A stretch of DNA of 24,526 nt from contig JANBQS010000245.1 of assembly GCA_027577415.1 (NCBI GenBank), positions 1 to 24,526 of the forward strand, in the 5' to 3' direction. The notes under the pieces were generated by a model that was given only the letters and a program-made list of their open reading frames with translations, searched no databases and was not told where the DNA came from. This document shows positions 8,167 to 15,658 of this stretch, one piece after another. A program made the position numbers and the translations under genes. This DNA comes from Coemansia sp. RSA 922 (Eukaryota; Kickxellomycota; Kickxellomycetes; Kickxellales; Kickxellaceae). How positions within the stretch are numbered: position 1 is the first letter of the stretch; each line of letters begins with the position of its first letter.

Positions 8167-8946
8167 TTAGAACCAGCTAGGCGGCATTGAGACGGCTGTG
8201 TATAAAGGCGTACTGGTGGACAAAGAAGAGGTGTCGATTGTTGAAGTAGAACTGTTGGAATACCCGGTGCCAGTAACGGTTACTTGAGCGATATTAGTGG
8301 TGTAGAGATGAATTCCGGTATTATAGTTTCCCATGAACTCTGGAATAGTCGGATACATTGAGCCATAGTTAGCCACGGTCATTGCCTTTCCCGAGTAACT
8401 CCCAGCAATGCCAACAATAGCTACATCAGCACAATTCATGTAAAACTCGCGATTGCCTATGGCATTAACCCAGGTCCAAGCAAATACAGCGTGACTAGTA
8501 CCTGGAAGTCCCACAGGCAAAGTAAATGTATACGAGCGTACTATATCAGAACCACCGTTGGGTGGAGGTGCTGTGAAGAAGATGTGGCGTAGGACTTGGT
8601 GCAAAACAACAAAAGTACTGCCATTGTCGTAGGAGATAGAGAACTCTGCGTGGCCGCCTGAATGGGATGCACCATTGTTGGCAAATGTAATCGTAACTGG
8701 ATTGCCCGCAGTCCAGATATCTGATACTCGGGGCCAGGGTTTGGTGTACTTGCAAAATGGCTGGTTAATGTTGCCGTTGCCTCCTATTGGCCCGTTGAGA
8801 TTGTAGTCGAGTACCGCGCCTGGCGGCAAGTCTGAAGGAGTGGCGCATTTAGGAGAGTACCGTGGACATGGAGAAGTCATCTCCATGTGTCCAAACACTG
8901 ATACGGATGCCAGCACGGCAATTAAAGAAAAGGTATGTAGTTTCAT
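8167..8946 (-). CDS. secreted LPMO-like protein, AA11-like copper oxygenase
   Basis: Starting at 8946 gives 259 residues with a signal peptide MKLHTFSLIAVLASVSVFG, so the mature protein would begin with His (HMEMTSPCPRYS). A mature N-terminal His is the first copper ligand of the LPMO histidine brace. A second candidate ligand is H95 in NGASHSGGHAEF. The segment FAWTWVNAIGNREFYMNCADV closely resembles the AA11 (chitin-active LPMO) hallmark and supplies the axial tyrosine (Y169). Cysteines fit a disulfide-stabilised fold. A Ser/Thr-rich tail follows (STSTIDTSSLSTSTP) without a hydrophobic GPI signal. The likely activity is oxidative cleavage of chitin or a fungal wall glucan, extracellular. 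Alternatives are an AA11-like non-catalytic wall or copper protein. An ATG three codons upstream (8955) is also usable. Confidence 0.8.
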   Translation of the reverse strand: MKLHTFSLIAVLASVSVFGHMEMTSPCPRYSPKCATPSDLPPGAVLDYNLNGPIGGNGNINQPFCKYTKPWPRVSDIWTAGNPVTITFANNGASHSGGHAEFSISYDNGSTFVVLHQVLRHIFFTAPPPNGGSDIVRSYTFTLPVGLPGTSHAVFAWTWVNAIGNREFYMNCADVAIVGIAGSYSGKAMTVANYGSMYPTIPEFMGNYNTGIHLYTTNIAQVTVTGTGYSNSSTSTIDTSSLSTSTPLYTAVSMPPSWF

Positions 8947-9411
8947 GTCCAGCATGGTGAATAAAATAGCATTAAATAAAGGGGGTGAAGGTATACAGAG
9001 GACTGGTTCAAAAACTGACAGCAACTCCATTTTTATTTATTTATTTACGTTTGTTGGCAATAACATTTTGTTGGAGGCGTTCTAAAGAATACGCGTGGAT
9101 ATTATTAATATCATACCCGTGCACATTACGGCGAGTATGATGTTGGCCAATAGGACCTGACTCGTCATGTGTTACTCCGGAACTCGCACAGTCAAGCTGA
9201 GTGTGCTTGCGGAGTGGGGACCAATTACAGAGTAATCAGAAATCGGTTGATCCAATCATGCCCCAAGAATGTATGCGTTCGTGAAAGCGGTTTGATGAAT
9301 TTTTTTCTCTCTCGTCTATCTCCAATCTTTCTTTTCTCACACAACTTTTATTATTCTTTTTTCTTTCTTTCAAATCCAAGCCCTTTATATAGGCAACTAA
9401 CTTTTTGAACC
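8947..9411. promoter_or_regulatory. divergent promoter region between the LPMO-like gene and ALA1
   Basis: No gene is supported in this 465-base head-to-head spacer. It holds three CCAAT boxes on the plus strand (9147-9151, 9221-9225, 9252-9256) and an imperfect inverted repeat with ACTCCG/CGGAGT ends at about 9174-9215. A long pyrimidine-rich leader runs from about 9300 to just before the ALA1 start. CCAAT boxes are typical of housekeeping fungal promoters. Which gene they serve cannot be told from sequence. Confidence 0.5.
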
Positions 9412-12397
9412 ATGACTAACACCGAGTGGACTGCTAAAAAGGTTCGCGATACTTTTATCGAGTTTTTCCAGGCAGAGGGCCACACTTTTGTTCCATCGTC
9501 ATCGACTATTCCGCATGAGGATCCGACGCTCCTGTTTGCCAACGCTGGTATGAACCAGTATAAGCCCATCTTCCAGGGCACAGTGGACCCTGCGTCTGAC
9601 TTTGCCAAGCTCACTCGTGCTTGCAACAGCCAAAAGTGTATCCGTGCTGGTAAGTATATATAATTTTTTGATGATGGTGATGCGTCATCAGTTGTTTCGC
9701 ACGGTCGGTTTATACATTATGTATGCAGGGGGGCTTGTGTGAGTCATCATCATCAAACTACTAACAAGAAATATATGTTTAATAGGCGGCAAGCACAACG
9801 ACCTCGACGACGTCGGCAAGGACGTGTACCACCACACGTTCTTTGAGATGCTGGGCAACTGGTCATTTGGCAACTACTTCAAGAAGGAGGCGATTGGGTT
9901 CGCATGGAAGCTCCTGACCGAGGTGTACGGCCTGGACCCGGCGCGGCTGTACGTGACGTACTTTGAGGGCAGCGCGGCGGACGGGCTGCCCGTGGACAGC
10001 GAGGCGCGGCAGTACTGGCTGGACCTGGGGCTGCCCGAGAGCCGCGTGCTGCCGTTTGGCTCCAAAGAGAACTTTTGGGAGATGGGCGAGCAGGGGCCGT
10101 GCGGGCCGTGCAGCGAGATCCACTACGACCGCATCGGCGGGCGCGACGCAGGCCCGCTGGTGAACCTGGACGACCCGGACGTGCTGGAGATCTGGAACCT
10201 GGTGTTCATGGAGTTCAACCGCGAGGCCGACGGGCGGCTGCGCGGGCTGCCGCACAAGCACATCGACACGGGCATGGGGCTGGAGCGGCTGGTGTCGGTG
10301 CTGCAGGACAAGCGGTCCAACTACGACACGGACGTGTTCGTGCCGCTGTTCGACGCCATCCAGCAGCTGACGGGCGCGCGCGCCTACACGGGCCACGTGG
10401 GGGCGGCCGACACGGACGGCGTGGACATGGCGTACCGCGTCATCGCCGACCACGTGCGCACGCTGTCGTTTGCGATCGCCGACGGCGGGCGGCCGTCGAA
10501 CCAGGGCCGCGGCAACGTGCTGCGGCGCATCCTGCGGCGGGGCGCGCGGTATGCGCGGCGCCGCTTCGACGTGGAGCTGGGCAGCTTCTTTGCGCGGCTG
10601 GTCGACACGCTCGTGGCCGGCATGGGCGACGCGTTCCCCGAGCTGGGCGCCGGCGCCGAGGTGATCAAGGAGGTGCTGTGCGACGAGGAGCGCGCGTTCG
10701 CCCGCACGCTGGACCGCGGCGAGCGGCTGTTCGAGCAGACCGTCGCCGCGCTGCCGGCGGGCCAGACCGTCATCCCCGGCGGCCAGGTGTGGCGGCTGTA
10801 CGACACGTACGGTTTCCCCGTCGACCTCACGCAGATCATGGCGCAGGAGCGCGGGCTGCGCGTCGACGAGGACGCGTTCAAGGCTGAGGAGGAGCGCGCC
10901 AAGGACGCGTCGCGCCGCAGCAGGAGCGGCACGCAGGCAGCCGTCATCACGCTCGACGTGCACGCGCTGGCCGAGCTCAAGGCGCGCGGCGTGCCCGCCA
11001 CCGACGACGCGCCAAAGTTCGCCGGCGCGCCCGTGGCCGCCGCGCGCGTGCTGGCGCTGGTGACTGCCGCCGGGCTCGTCGACCGCGTCGCCGACGCATC
11101 GGCCGTCGTGGGCGTCGTGCTGGACCGCACGTGCTTCTACGCCGAGCAGGGCGGCCAGGAGTACGACGCGGGCGCGCTGGTGGCGGTCGACGACTCGGCC
11201 GAGGTTGCCGTCGAGGACGTGCAGGTGTTCGGCGGGTACGTGCTGCACCGCGGCGTGCTGGCCAGCGGCGCGCTGTCGGTCGGCGACGCGGTCGACGCGC
11301 AGATCGACGGCGACCGGCGCCAGGCCATCCGCGCCAACCACTCGGCCACGCACGTGCTCAACTACGCGCTGCGCAGCGTGGCGCGCGACTCGGACCAGCG
11401 CGGCTCGCTGGTGGCGCCCGACCGCCTGCGCTTCGACTACGCGTACGCCAAGGCGCTGGCGCCGGCCGACGTGCGCGCCGTCGAGGCCCAGTGCGCGCGC
11501 ATGATCGCCGCCGACCTGCGCGTGTTCACGCGCGAGATGCCCGAGCCGCAGGCCAGGGCCATCCACGGCCTGCGCGCCGTCTTTGGCGAGCGCTACCCCG
11601 ACACCGTGCGCGTCGTGGCCATGGGCGCCGACCTGGCGGCGGTTGCTGCGGCGCCGGCCGACGAGAAGTGGGCCGCCTACTCGATCGAGCTGTGCGGCGG
11701 CACGCACGTCGCGTCGACGGCCGACATTGGCCCGCTGGTCATCGTCGAGGAGTCGGCCATTGCCAAGGGCATCCGCCGCATGGTCGCCGTCACTGGCGAC
11801 GTCGCCGACGCGGCCCGCCACCTGCACCAGCGCCTGGCCGCCGACGTTGCCAGCCTGGGCGCGCTGCAGGGCTCGGCTGCGCTGGACGCCGAGATCAAGC
11901 GCCTGGCAAAAGAAATCGACACCGCCTCCATCGGCGTCTACGACAAGTACGAGCTGCGTACCGAGTTCGAGGCCATCCGCACGGCCTTCGCCGAGTCCGA
12001 GCGCGCTGCCAAGGCCCAGGCGGGCAAGGCTGCGGCCGAGTTTGTGCAGACGACCATCGACGCCTCGGCGCCCGAGCAGGAGGTGCTCGTGCTGCGCCTG
12101 CCTGCTGCGGGCAAGGCCATGTCGCAGGCCGCGAAGCTCGTCAAGGACCTGGCCACCAAGGCCGTGCTCCTTATTGCAGAGGATGGGCCCACCAAGGTCG
12201 CCCATCAGTGTGTTGTGCCCAAGCCGCTTGTTGCCCGCGGACTCAAGGCGAGCGACTGGGCCGCTGCTGTCAGCGCTGTCGTTGGCGGCAAGAAGGGCGG
12301 CAACGATGAGTCTGCGCAGGGTTCAGGCTCGGAAGTGTCTAAAATCGATGATGCTATTGTCGCTGCTCAGGAATTTGCCACTGTGCATCTCAAGTGA
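9412..12397 (+). CDS. ALA1: alanyl-tRNA synthetase, one intron
   Basis: Joining 9412-9649 with 9786-12397 gives 949 residues, close to the usual eukaryotic length of about 960. The join reads [22 protein letters not shown], a highly conserved stretch, so it is secure. The enzyme charges tRNA-Ala with alanine and edits mischarged Ser/Gly. Visible parts are the class II catalytic domain ([29 protein letters not shown]) and the editing domain zinc motifs (HSATH, H598 and H602; CGGTH, C716 and H720). A helical linker and C-terminal domain follow. The ATG is the first in the transcript and has an in-frame TGA immediately before it (9406-9408), so no upstream in-frame mitochondrial extension can be made from this leader. 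Exon 2 is strikingly GC-rich, mainly at third positions; exon 1 and the last about 70 codons are not. Confidence 0.97.
9650..9785 (+). other. intron in ALA1
   Basis: This 136-base intron has a GTAAGT donor, a perfect TACTAAC branch site at 9759-9765 and a TTTAATAG acceptor. It is phase 1 (codon 80 is split G|GC). The interior is AT-rich and contains several GATGATG/CATCATC tracts that could pair. Confidence 0.95.
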
Positions 12398-12595
12398 AAC
12401 AACTTTAATAGTCTGGTATAATAAATTATTTTGTGCTAGTACAGTTTAATGATCCAAGGACAAGGACAATAGTAGTTTGTTTCCCGACCCCTTTTTGCAA
12501 GAGTATCCCTTCCCAACTTTTTTTTTTAGGGGATTTTCCTTTTTTTTTTTGTTTCTTTCACGCTCTTTACTCAATTCGGGAGACTTTAACAAGTG

Positions 12596-12623
12596 CTGAG
12601 TGTATGTGCTTGATTGGGACGCT
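12596..12623 (+). repeat. direct repeat, copy 1 of 2
   Basis: The repeat begins CTGAGTG and ends GCTTGATTGGGACGCT. It matches 12680-12707 at 24 of 28 positions, offset 84 bases. The two copies lie upstream of the orphan gene at 13027 and could be paired protein-binding sites. Confidence 0.6.
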
Positions 12624-12679
12624 TCTGTTGGTTTCTTTGAATGTTTCCTTTGAAATGCAGCTTACTCTGAATGGATGCA

Positions 12680-12707
12680 CTGAGTGGAAGCGCTTGATTG
12701 GGATGCT
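12680..12707 (+). repeat. direct repeat, copy 2 of 2
   Basis: This is the partner of 12596-12623. The core GCTTGATTGGGA is identical in both copies. Confidence 0.6.
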
Positions 12708-12909
12708 ATTTTAGGCATTCTTTGCAAGCACCTTTTGTTGGTCCTCTTTTTGCTTTAACATCGTATAGTGCTCTCCTTTGGCTGGACAAAAATACAAAGA
12801 ATTCCAGCTGCTTTCTTAAAACAGCACTTTCCTGCTTGACTTCATGCTTGAGCACAATTTTTTGCCCACTTTTACGTCATTTTTTTTCGTCTCTGGGCAC
12901 AGAACCACA

Positions 12910-12917
12910 TATAAAAG
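12910..12917 (+). promoter_or_regulatory. TATA box (TATAAAAG)
   Basis: TATAAAAG lies 117 bases before the ATG at 13027 and 31 bases after an ACGTCA site. The leader is CT-rich. The layout is the same as at 491 and 1366. Confidence 0.65.
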
Positions 12918-13026
12918 AGGTGCTGGCTGGCCAGGGGTTTTTTTCTTTTCTCTTCCCTTCACTTCTCTCTATTCCTTCATATTTATATATAATTGCTTTG
13001 TTGACTGACATATTACAATATCAAAC

Positions 13027-13446
13027 ATGAGCTTAATTGACATATCAGTACTTGAACAAAATGGCATCAGATATGGGACTAGACAACAGCTCACTTTAGG
13101 TTCCACTCATAAAGCTTGGTTTTCTCAAGCAGTATGTTACTACAATGAATTAGCTGAAATCCCCTCATCACAGGAGCTGGACAAATACGTTGTTTATATA
13201 CTTGTTCGCAATGATAATAATCAGCTTCAACATTATTCAATTACACCAAATGACGTCGTTGTAGGGCAGATACCTAAGTGGATTACTGTGGGATTAAAGG
13301 AAAATGTCAATGAAACTAATAAGTCTGTCTATCTTAATAGGGTAAACTGGTATAGGCAAACACTAAAGATATCACGTGAAGAAGCAGATAGACAGTTAGC
13401 TCCTAATGGACTTGGCCCTAGTGGGTTTGGCCCCAGAGAACAATAA
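13027..13446 (+). CDS. orphan 139-aa protein behind a strong TATA box
   Basis: I do not recognise this protein. The uninterrupted frame starts at the first ATG after the TATA box and encodes 139 residues with no signal peptide or membrane segment. Alternating hydrophobic stretches (KYVVYILVRND, IPKWITVGL) suggest a small soluble domain. The C-terminus ends in a short glycine/proline duplication (GLGPSGFGPREQ). Codon use is AT-rich, like the gene at 1458. Upstream boxes are shared with the genes at 579 and 1458. There is a faint resemblance in one strand (VYILVRNDN against VYINKKLSV of the 1458 product), too weak to claim homology. Function unknown. Confidence 0.65.
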   Translation: MSLIDISVLEQNGIRYGTRQQLTLGSTHKAWFSQAVCYYNELAEIPSSQELDKYVVYILVRNDNNQLQHYSITPNDVVVGQIPKWITVGLKENVNETNKSVYLNRVNWYRQTLKISREEADRQLAPNGLGPSGFGPREQ

Positions 13447-13580
13447 ACAGTGAATGAATATCTCAATTAGCATATTGTTTACTCAAGCTCACCAAAGGCT
13501 GTCAAGTGACCCGGGATATATGAGGGCATTTAAGGAATGTGATGATTATGTTTGTGTGCCTTGGTGATAAATATAAAAAA

Positions 13581-13597
13581 AAAGTTGTGACAACTTT
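13581..13597. repeat. 17-base perfect palindrome
   Basis: AAAGTTGT and ACAACTTT flank one central base, between two convergent genes and close to both 3' ends. It could form a small hairpin in either transcript or be a dimer-binding site. No function can be assigned. Confidence 0.5.
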
Positions 13598-13723
13598 AGT
13601 TTTATATATTATTTTACCAAGAAGTCTACTCTATTCCACATTCACTCCACTCGATTAAAACAGGTATCGTAGATATGTAGTTTCTGCTTTATTAGTTGTC
13701 ATAATAAATATACAAGCCATATA

Positions 13724-14407
13724 TTACGACTCGTCAATAGTCACAGTCAATGTACCATCAGTGTTAAGTGCAACTGCGACCTTTGTCATATCCCTAACAG
13801 TATATGTAGCGCCAGCATCCTTGAGCTGCTTATCCGACAGTAATGTACGAATACCGACAACCACCGCGTTAGAATCGCGACCAGCTACAACACCAGCGAC
13901 AGCGTCTTCAAAAACCACACAATGCTTGGGATCCATTCCCATCGACCTAGCAGCCAAAACATATCCCTCGGGATTCGGTTTACCCAGAGTAATATTCTCC
14001 GGAGTAATAAAAACGGGGGGCAAGGGCAGCTTCAAATGCTTAATCCTTGGGTGCGCTAGCATGGGCATACCAGACGTGAATATCGACCATTTGTCCAAAG
14101 GCAGAGATTGCAGTAGTATGTCGGCGCCAGGGATTATTTGTAGGCCGTCGAGATGTATAACTGAATCGTGTTCCATTTGGTTGGCAAACTCTTGGGTGTG
14201 CGTTGATGGCGGATAAAACATCCGAAGTACTTGTAATGTGGGTATACCGTGGCAACCGGCTAGTACGGGGGCTGGATCCATATCGAATTGGTGACAGTAC
14301 TGAGTGTATATCTTTTCGGTTACTTCCAGTGTACTAATAAGAGTACCATCAAGGTCGAATATCAGACCATGAGCAATAATTGACGTACTGAGCGTAGTAG
14401 GAGACAT
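13724..14407 (-). CDS. HAD-superfamily sugar/glycerol phosphatase (GPP/DOG-like)
   Basis: This 227-residue cytosolic HAD subfamily IA phosphatase has all four motifs: I, FDLDGTL with the nucleophile D18 and acid/base D20; II, IFTSG (T111/S112); III, the lysine of GKPNPEGY (K143); IV, FEDAVAGV (E167-D168). A helical cap lies between motifs I and II. Overall form and motif wording match the yeast glycerol-3-phosphatase and 2-deoxyglucose-6-phosphatase group (GPP1/2, DOG1/2). The substrate is probably a small phosphorylated sugar or polyol, but specificity cannot be read from sequence. The ATG at 14407 follows a short A-rich leader. It is convergent with the orphan gene at 13027. Confidence 0.9.
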   Translation of the reverse strand: MSPTTLSTSIIAHGLIFDLDGTLISTLEVTEKIYTQYCHQFDMDPAPVLAGCHGIPTLQVLRMFYPPSTHTQEFANQMEHDSVIHLDGLQIIPGADILLQSLPLDKWSIFTSGMPMLAHPRIKHLKLPLPPVFITPENITLGKPNPEGYVLAARSMGMDPKHCVVFEDAVAGVVAGRDSNAVVVGIRTLLSDKQLKDAGATYTVRDMTKVAVALNTDGTLTVTIDES

Positions 14408-14591
14408 TGTTAATAATAAAAAAAGGTGTGAATAAAGAGAGAAAAAGAGAAGTGGTTCTCCCTCTCTCTTATCTAATGGATGGTGCGGAGAAAAGTGCGG
14501 ATAATTTAATGACCGAGTTCCGTACTACCCCAGGGTCACGTGTAAACTGATTGGCTCATTAATAATTTATTATTATTGTTGTAATATGGAG

Positions 14592-15233
14592 CTACATTGC
14601 GCAAGAGACAATGATGGCTACTAGGGCGGCTACTAGGGCGCTGGGGACCGTGTCAGCGGCAGCAGCGGCGGATGTCTTGGAGGTGGTGGTCTTTGTGGCC
14701 TCGGGGTTGACATCGGTACGCGTGGCAATAGGCGTGAGAGTGGGAGTAGGGGTGGGACGGGTAGTGGGCGTAGAGTGATTGTTGGTAGGGACTGGGGTGC
14801 GGGACTGGCCTGGGAGGTTTATGTTGGAGAAACCGGGCAGGCCATTGAACAGTGACGCAGGAAAAGACGACATGCTTGAGGAGGGCGAAGCAGGAGGTCT
14901 GCTGTTGTTTCCTGCATTGTTGCCACCTGGTGTATTGTTGCCTGGCATATTGTTGCCGCCTGGGGTATTGTTGCTGCCAGGAACTCCGTTTCCTGGGTTG
15001 TTGTTGCTAGGGAGGCCACCGCCTGGCATATTGCCACCGCCTGGAATGTTTCCTCCACCAGGGAAGCCACCGTTCGGAGATCCATTGCCAGGAGAACCAT
15101 TACCAGCGCCAGGAATGTTGCCTGGAGATCCATTACCACCGCCGAGCTGACGTCTATTATGTACAGGGCTGTCATGCTGTCCAGTGCAAGCAAGAGCAAG
15201 GGCGGCGATAGTAATTAGAGCGAAGGAGTGCAT
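14592..15233 (-). CDS. GPI-type cell-wall protein with Gly/Asn/Pro repeats
   Basis: This 213-residue protein has classic wall-protein architecture. A signal peptide spans about 1-18 (MHSFALITIAALALACTG). A low-complexity domain at 31-110 is built from short GGNxPG, GNGSPG and GNNTPG units. A Ser/Thr/Pro-rich stalk covers about 117-195 (TPTTRPTPTPTLTP) and is likely O-mannosylated. A hydrophobic C-terminus (SALVAALVAIIVSCAM) follows small residues and fits a GPI-attachment signal. NNS and NNT-type sequons are present in the repeat region. No enzymatic domain is visible, so a structural or adhesive wall role is inferred. The TATA box at 15335-15342 on the same strand supports the start at 15233. 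Confidence 0.75.
   Translation of the reverse strand: MHSFALITIAALALACTGQHDSPVHNRRQLGGGNGSPGNIPGAGNGSPGNGSPNGGFPGGGNIPGGGNMPGGGLPSNNNPGNGVPGSNNTPGGNNMPGNNTPGGNNAGNNSRPPASPSSSMSSFPASLFNGLPGFSNINLPGQSRTPVPTNNHSTPTTRPTPTPTLTPIATRTDVNPEATKTTTSKTSAAAAADTVPSALVAALVAIIVSCAM
14904..15143 (-). repeat. coding low-complexity repeat (Gly-Asn-x-Pro-Gly units)
   Basis: Degenerate 5-6 codon units encode GGNIPG, GGNMPG, GSNNTPG and GGNNMPG variants over about 80 residues. Short units of this kind expand and contract readily, so copy number is likely polymorphic. Confidence 0.65.
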
Positions 15234-15658
15234 ATTTTCCGAGTTTGTAAATCTATGAATTAAAAGCAGGTAGAGTGTGTAAGTAATATTTTTATTTGGT
15301 GTTGTACTATTGCTTAAAAGACAAAGGCATGGTCTTTATATACCAAAGAAATAATCCTCCTATGTGTGTGTTTTTTTATTTTGTTTTTACCATCGTGTTT
15401 TAGCAAAGGTATGATATATGAAACGTTGGATTGAGCAGTAGAGAAACTCTAATGATGTTTATGATAAACAGATAAATCAGGAGGATCGACAAGGGAACTC
15501 GCAAAAAAAATTAGAGCTCCCTCCCCCCAAATTGCTCAGATGACCTTGCATCTGTTCCAGCAGCTTGATTACAGTGGCTTATTCTTCTTTTCTTTTATTT
15601 ATTTTGTGTAATCTATTATTTCTCATATTTCTCATCCTCTTCTTTTTTTAAAACCAAA
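15234..15658. other. divergent intergenic region between the GPI-type protein and BUB2
   Basis: No gene is seen. It holds the minus-strand TATA box at 15335-15342 and AT-rich sequence leading to a T-rich leader before BUB2. There is no obvious TATA box for BUB2. Confidence 0.5.
15335..15342 (-). promoter_or_regulatory. TATA box (TATATAAA on the minus strand)
   Basis: It lies about 100 bases upstream of the minus-strand ATG at 15233, in keeping with the other TATA genes of the window. Confidence 0.55.

Larger units (their letters stand above)
12398..13026. other. intergenic region with direct repeat and promoter of orphan gene
   Basis: I see no gene here. The region contains a 28-base imperfect direct repeat (12596-12623 and 12680-12707), TACAAAGAATT at 12793-12803, AAAACAGC at 12818-12825, ACGTCA at 12874-12879 and a TATA box at 12910-12917. 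The last four match boxes found upstream of the genes at 579 and 1458. Confidence 0.55.

Noticed and set aside
9863..12205. 780-codon open frame on the minus strand
   Set aside because: It is antisense to ALA1 exon 2. The frame is open only because GC-rich, third-position-biased coding DNA lacks stop codons on the other strand. Its translation is Arg/Val/Gly/His-rich with no domain.
9412..12397. horizontal transfer of ALA1 because of its high GC
   Set aside because: The gene has a typical fungal intron and a eukaryote-type sequence, and exon 1 has normal composition. Biased conversion or codon selection explains it better.
10075..12449. long plus-strand frames of 270-392 codons in other phases within ALA1
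   Set aside because: Arg/Ala/Gly-rich out-of-phase shadows of the GC-rich ALA1 coding sequence.
12433..13030. open frames of 93 and 110 codons upstream of the orphan gene
   Set aside because: T-run translation (Phe/Leu-rich), overlapping promoter boxes and a direct repeat.
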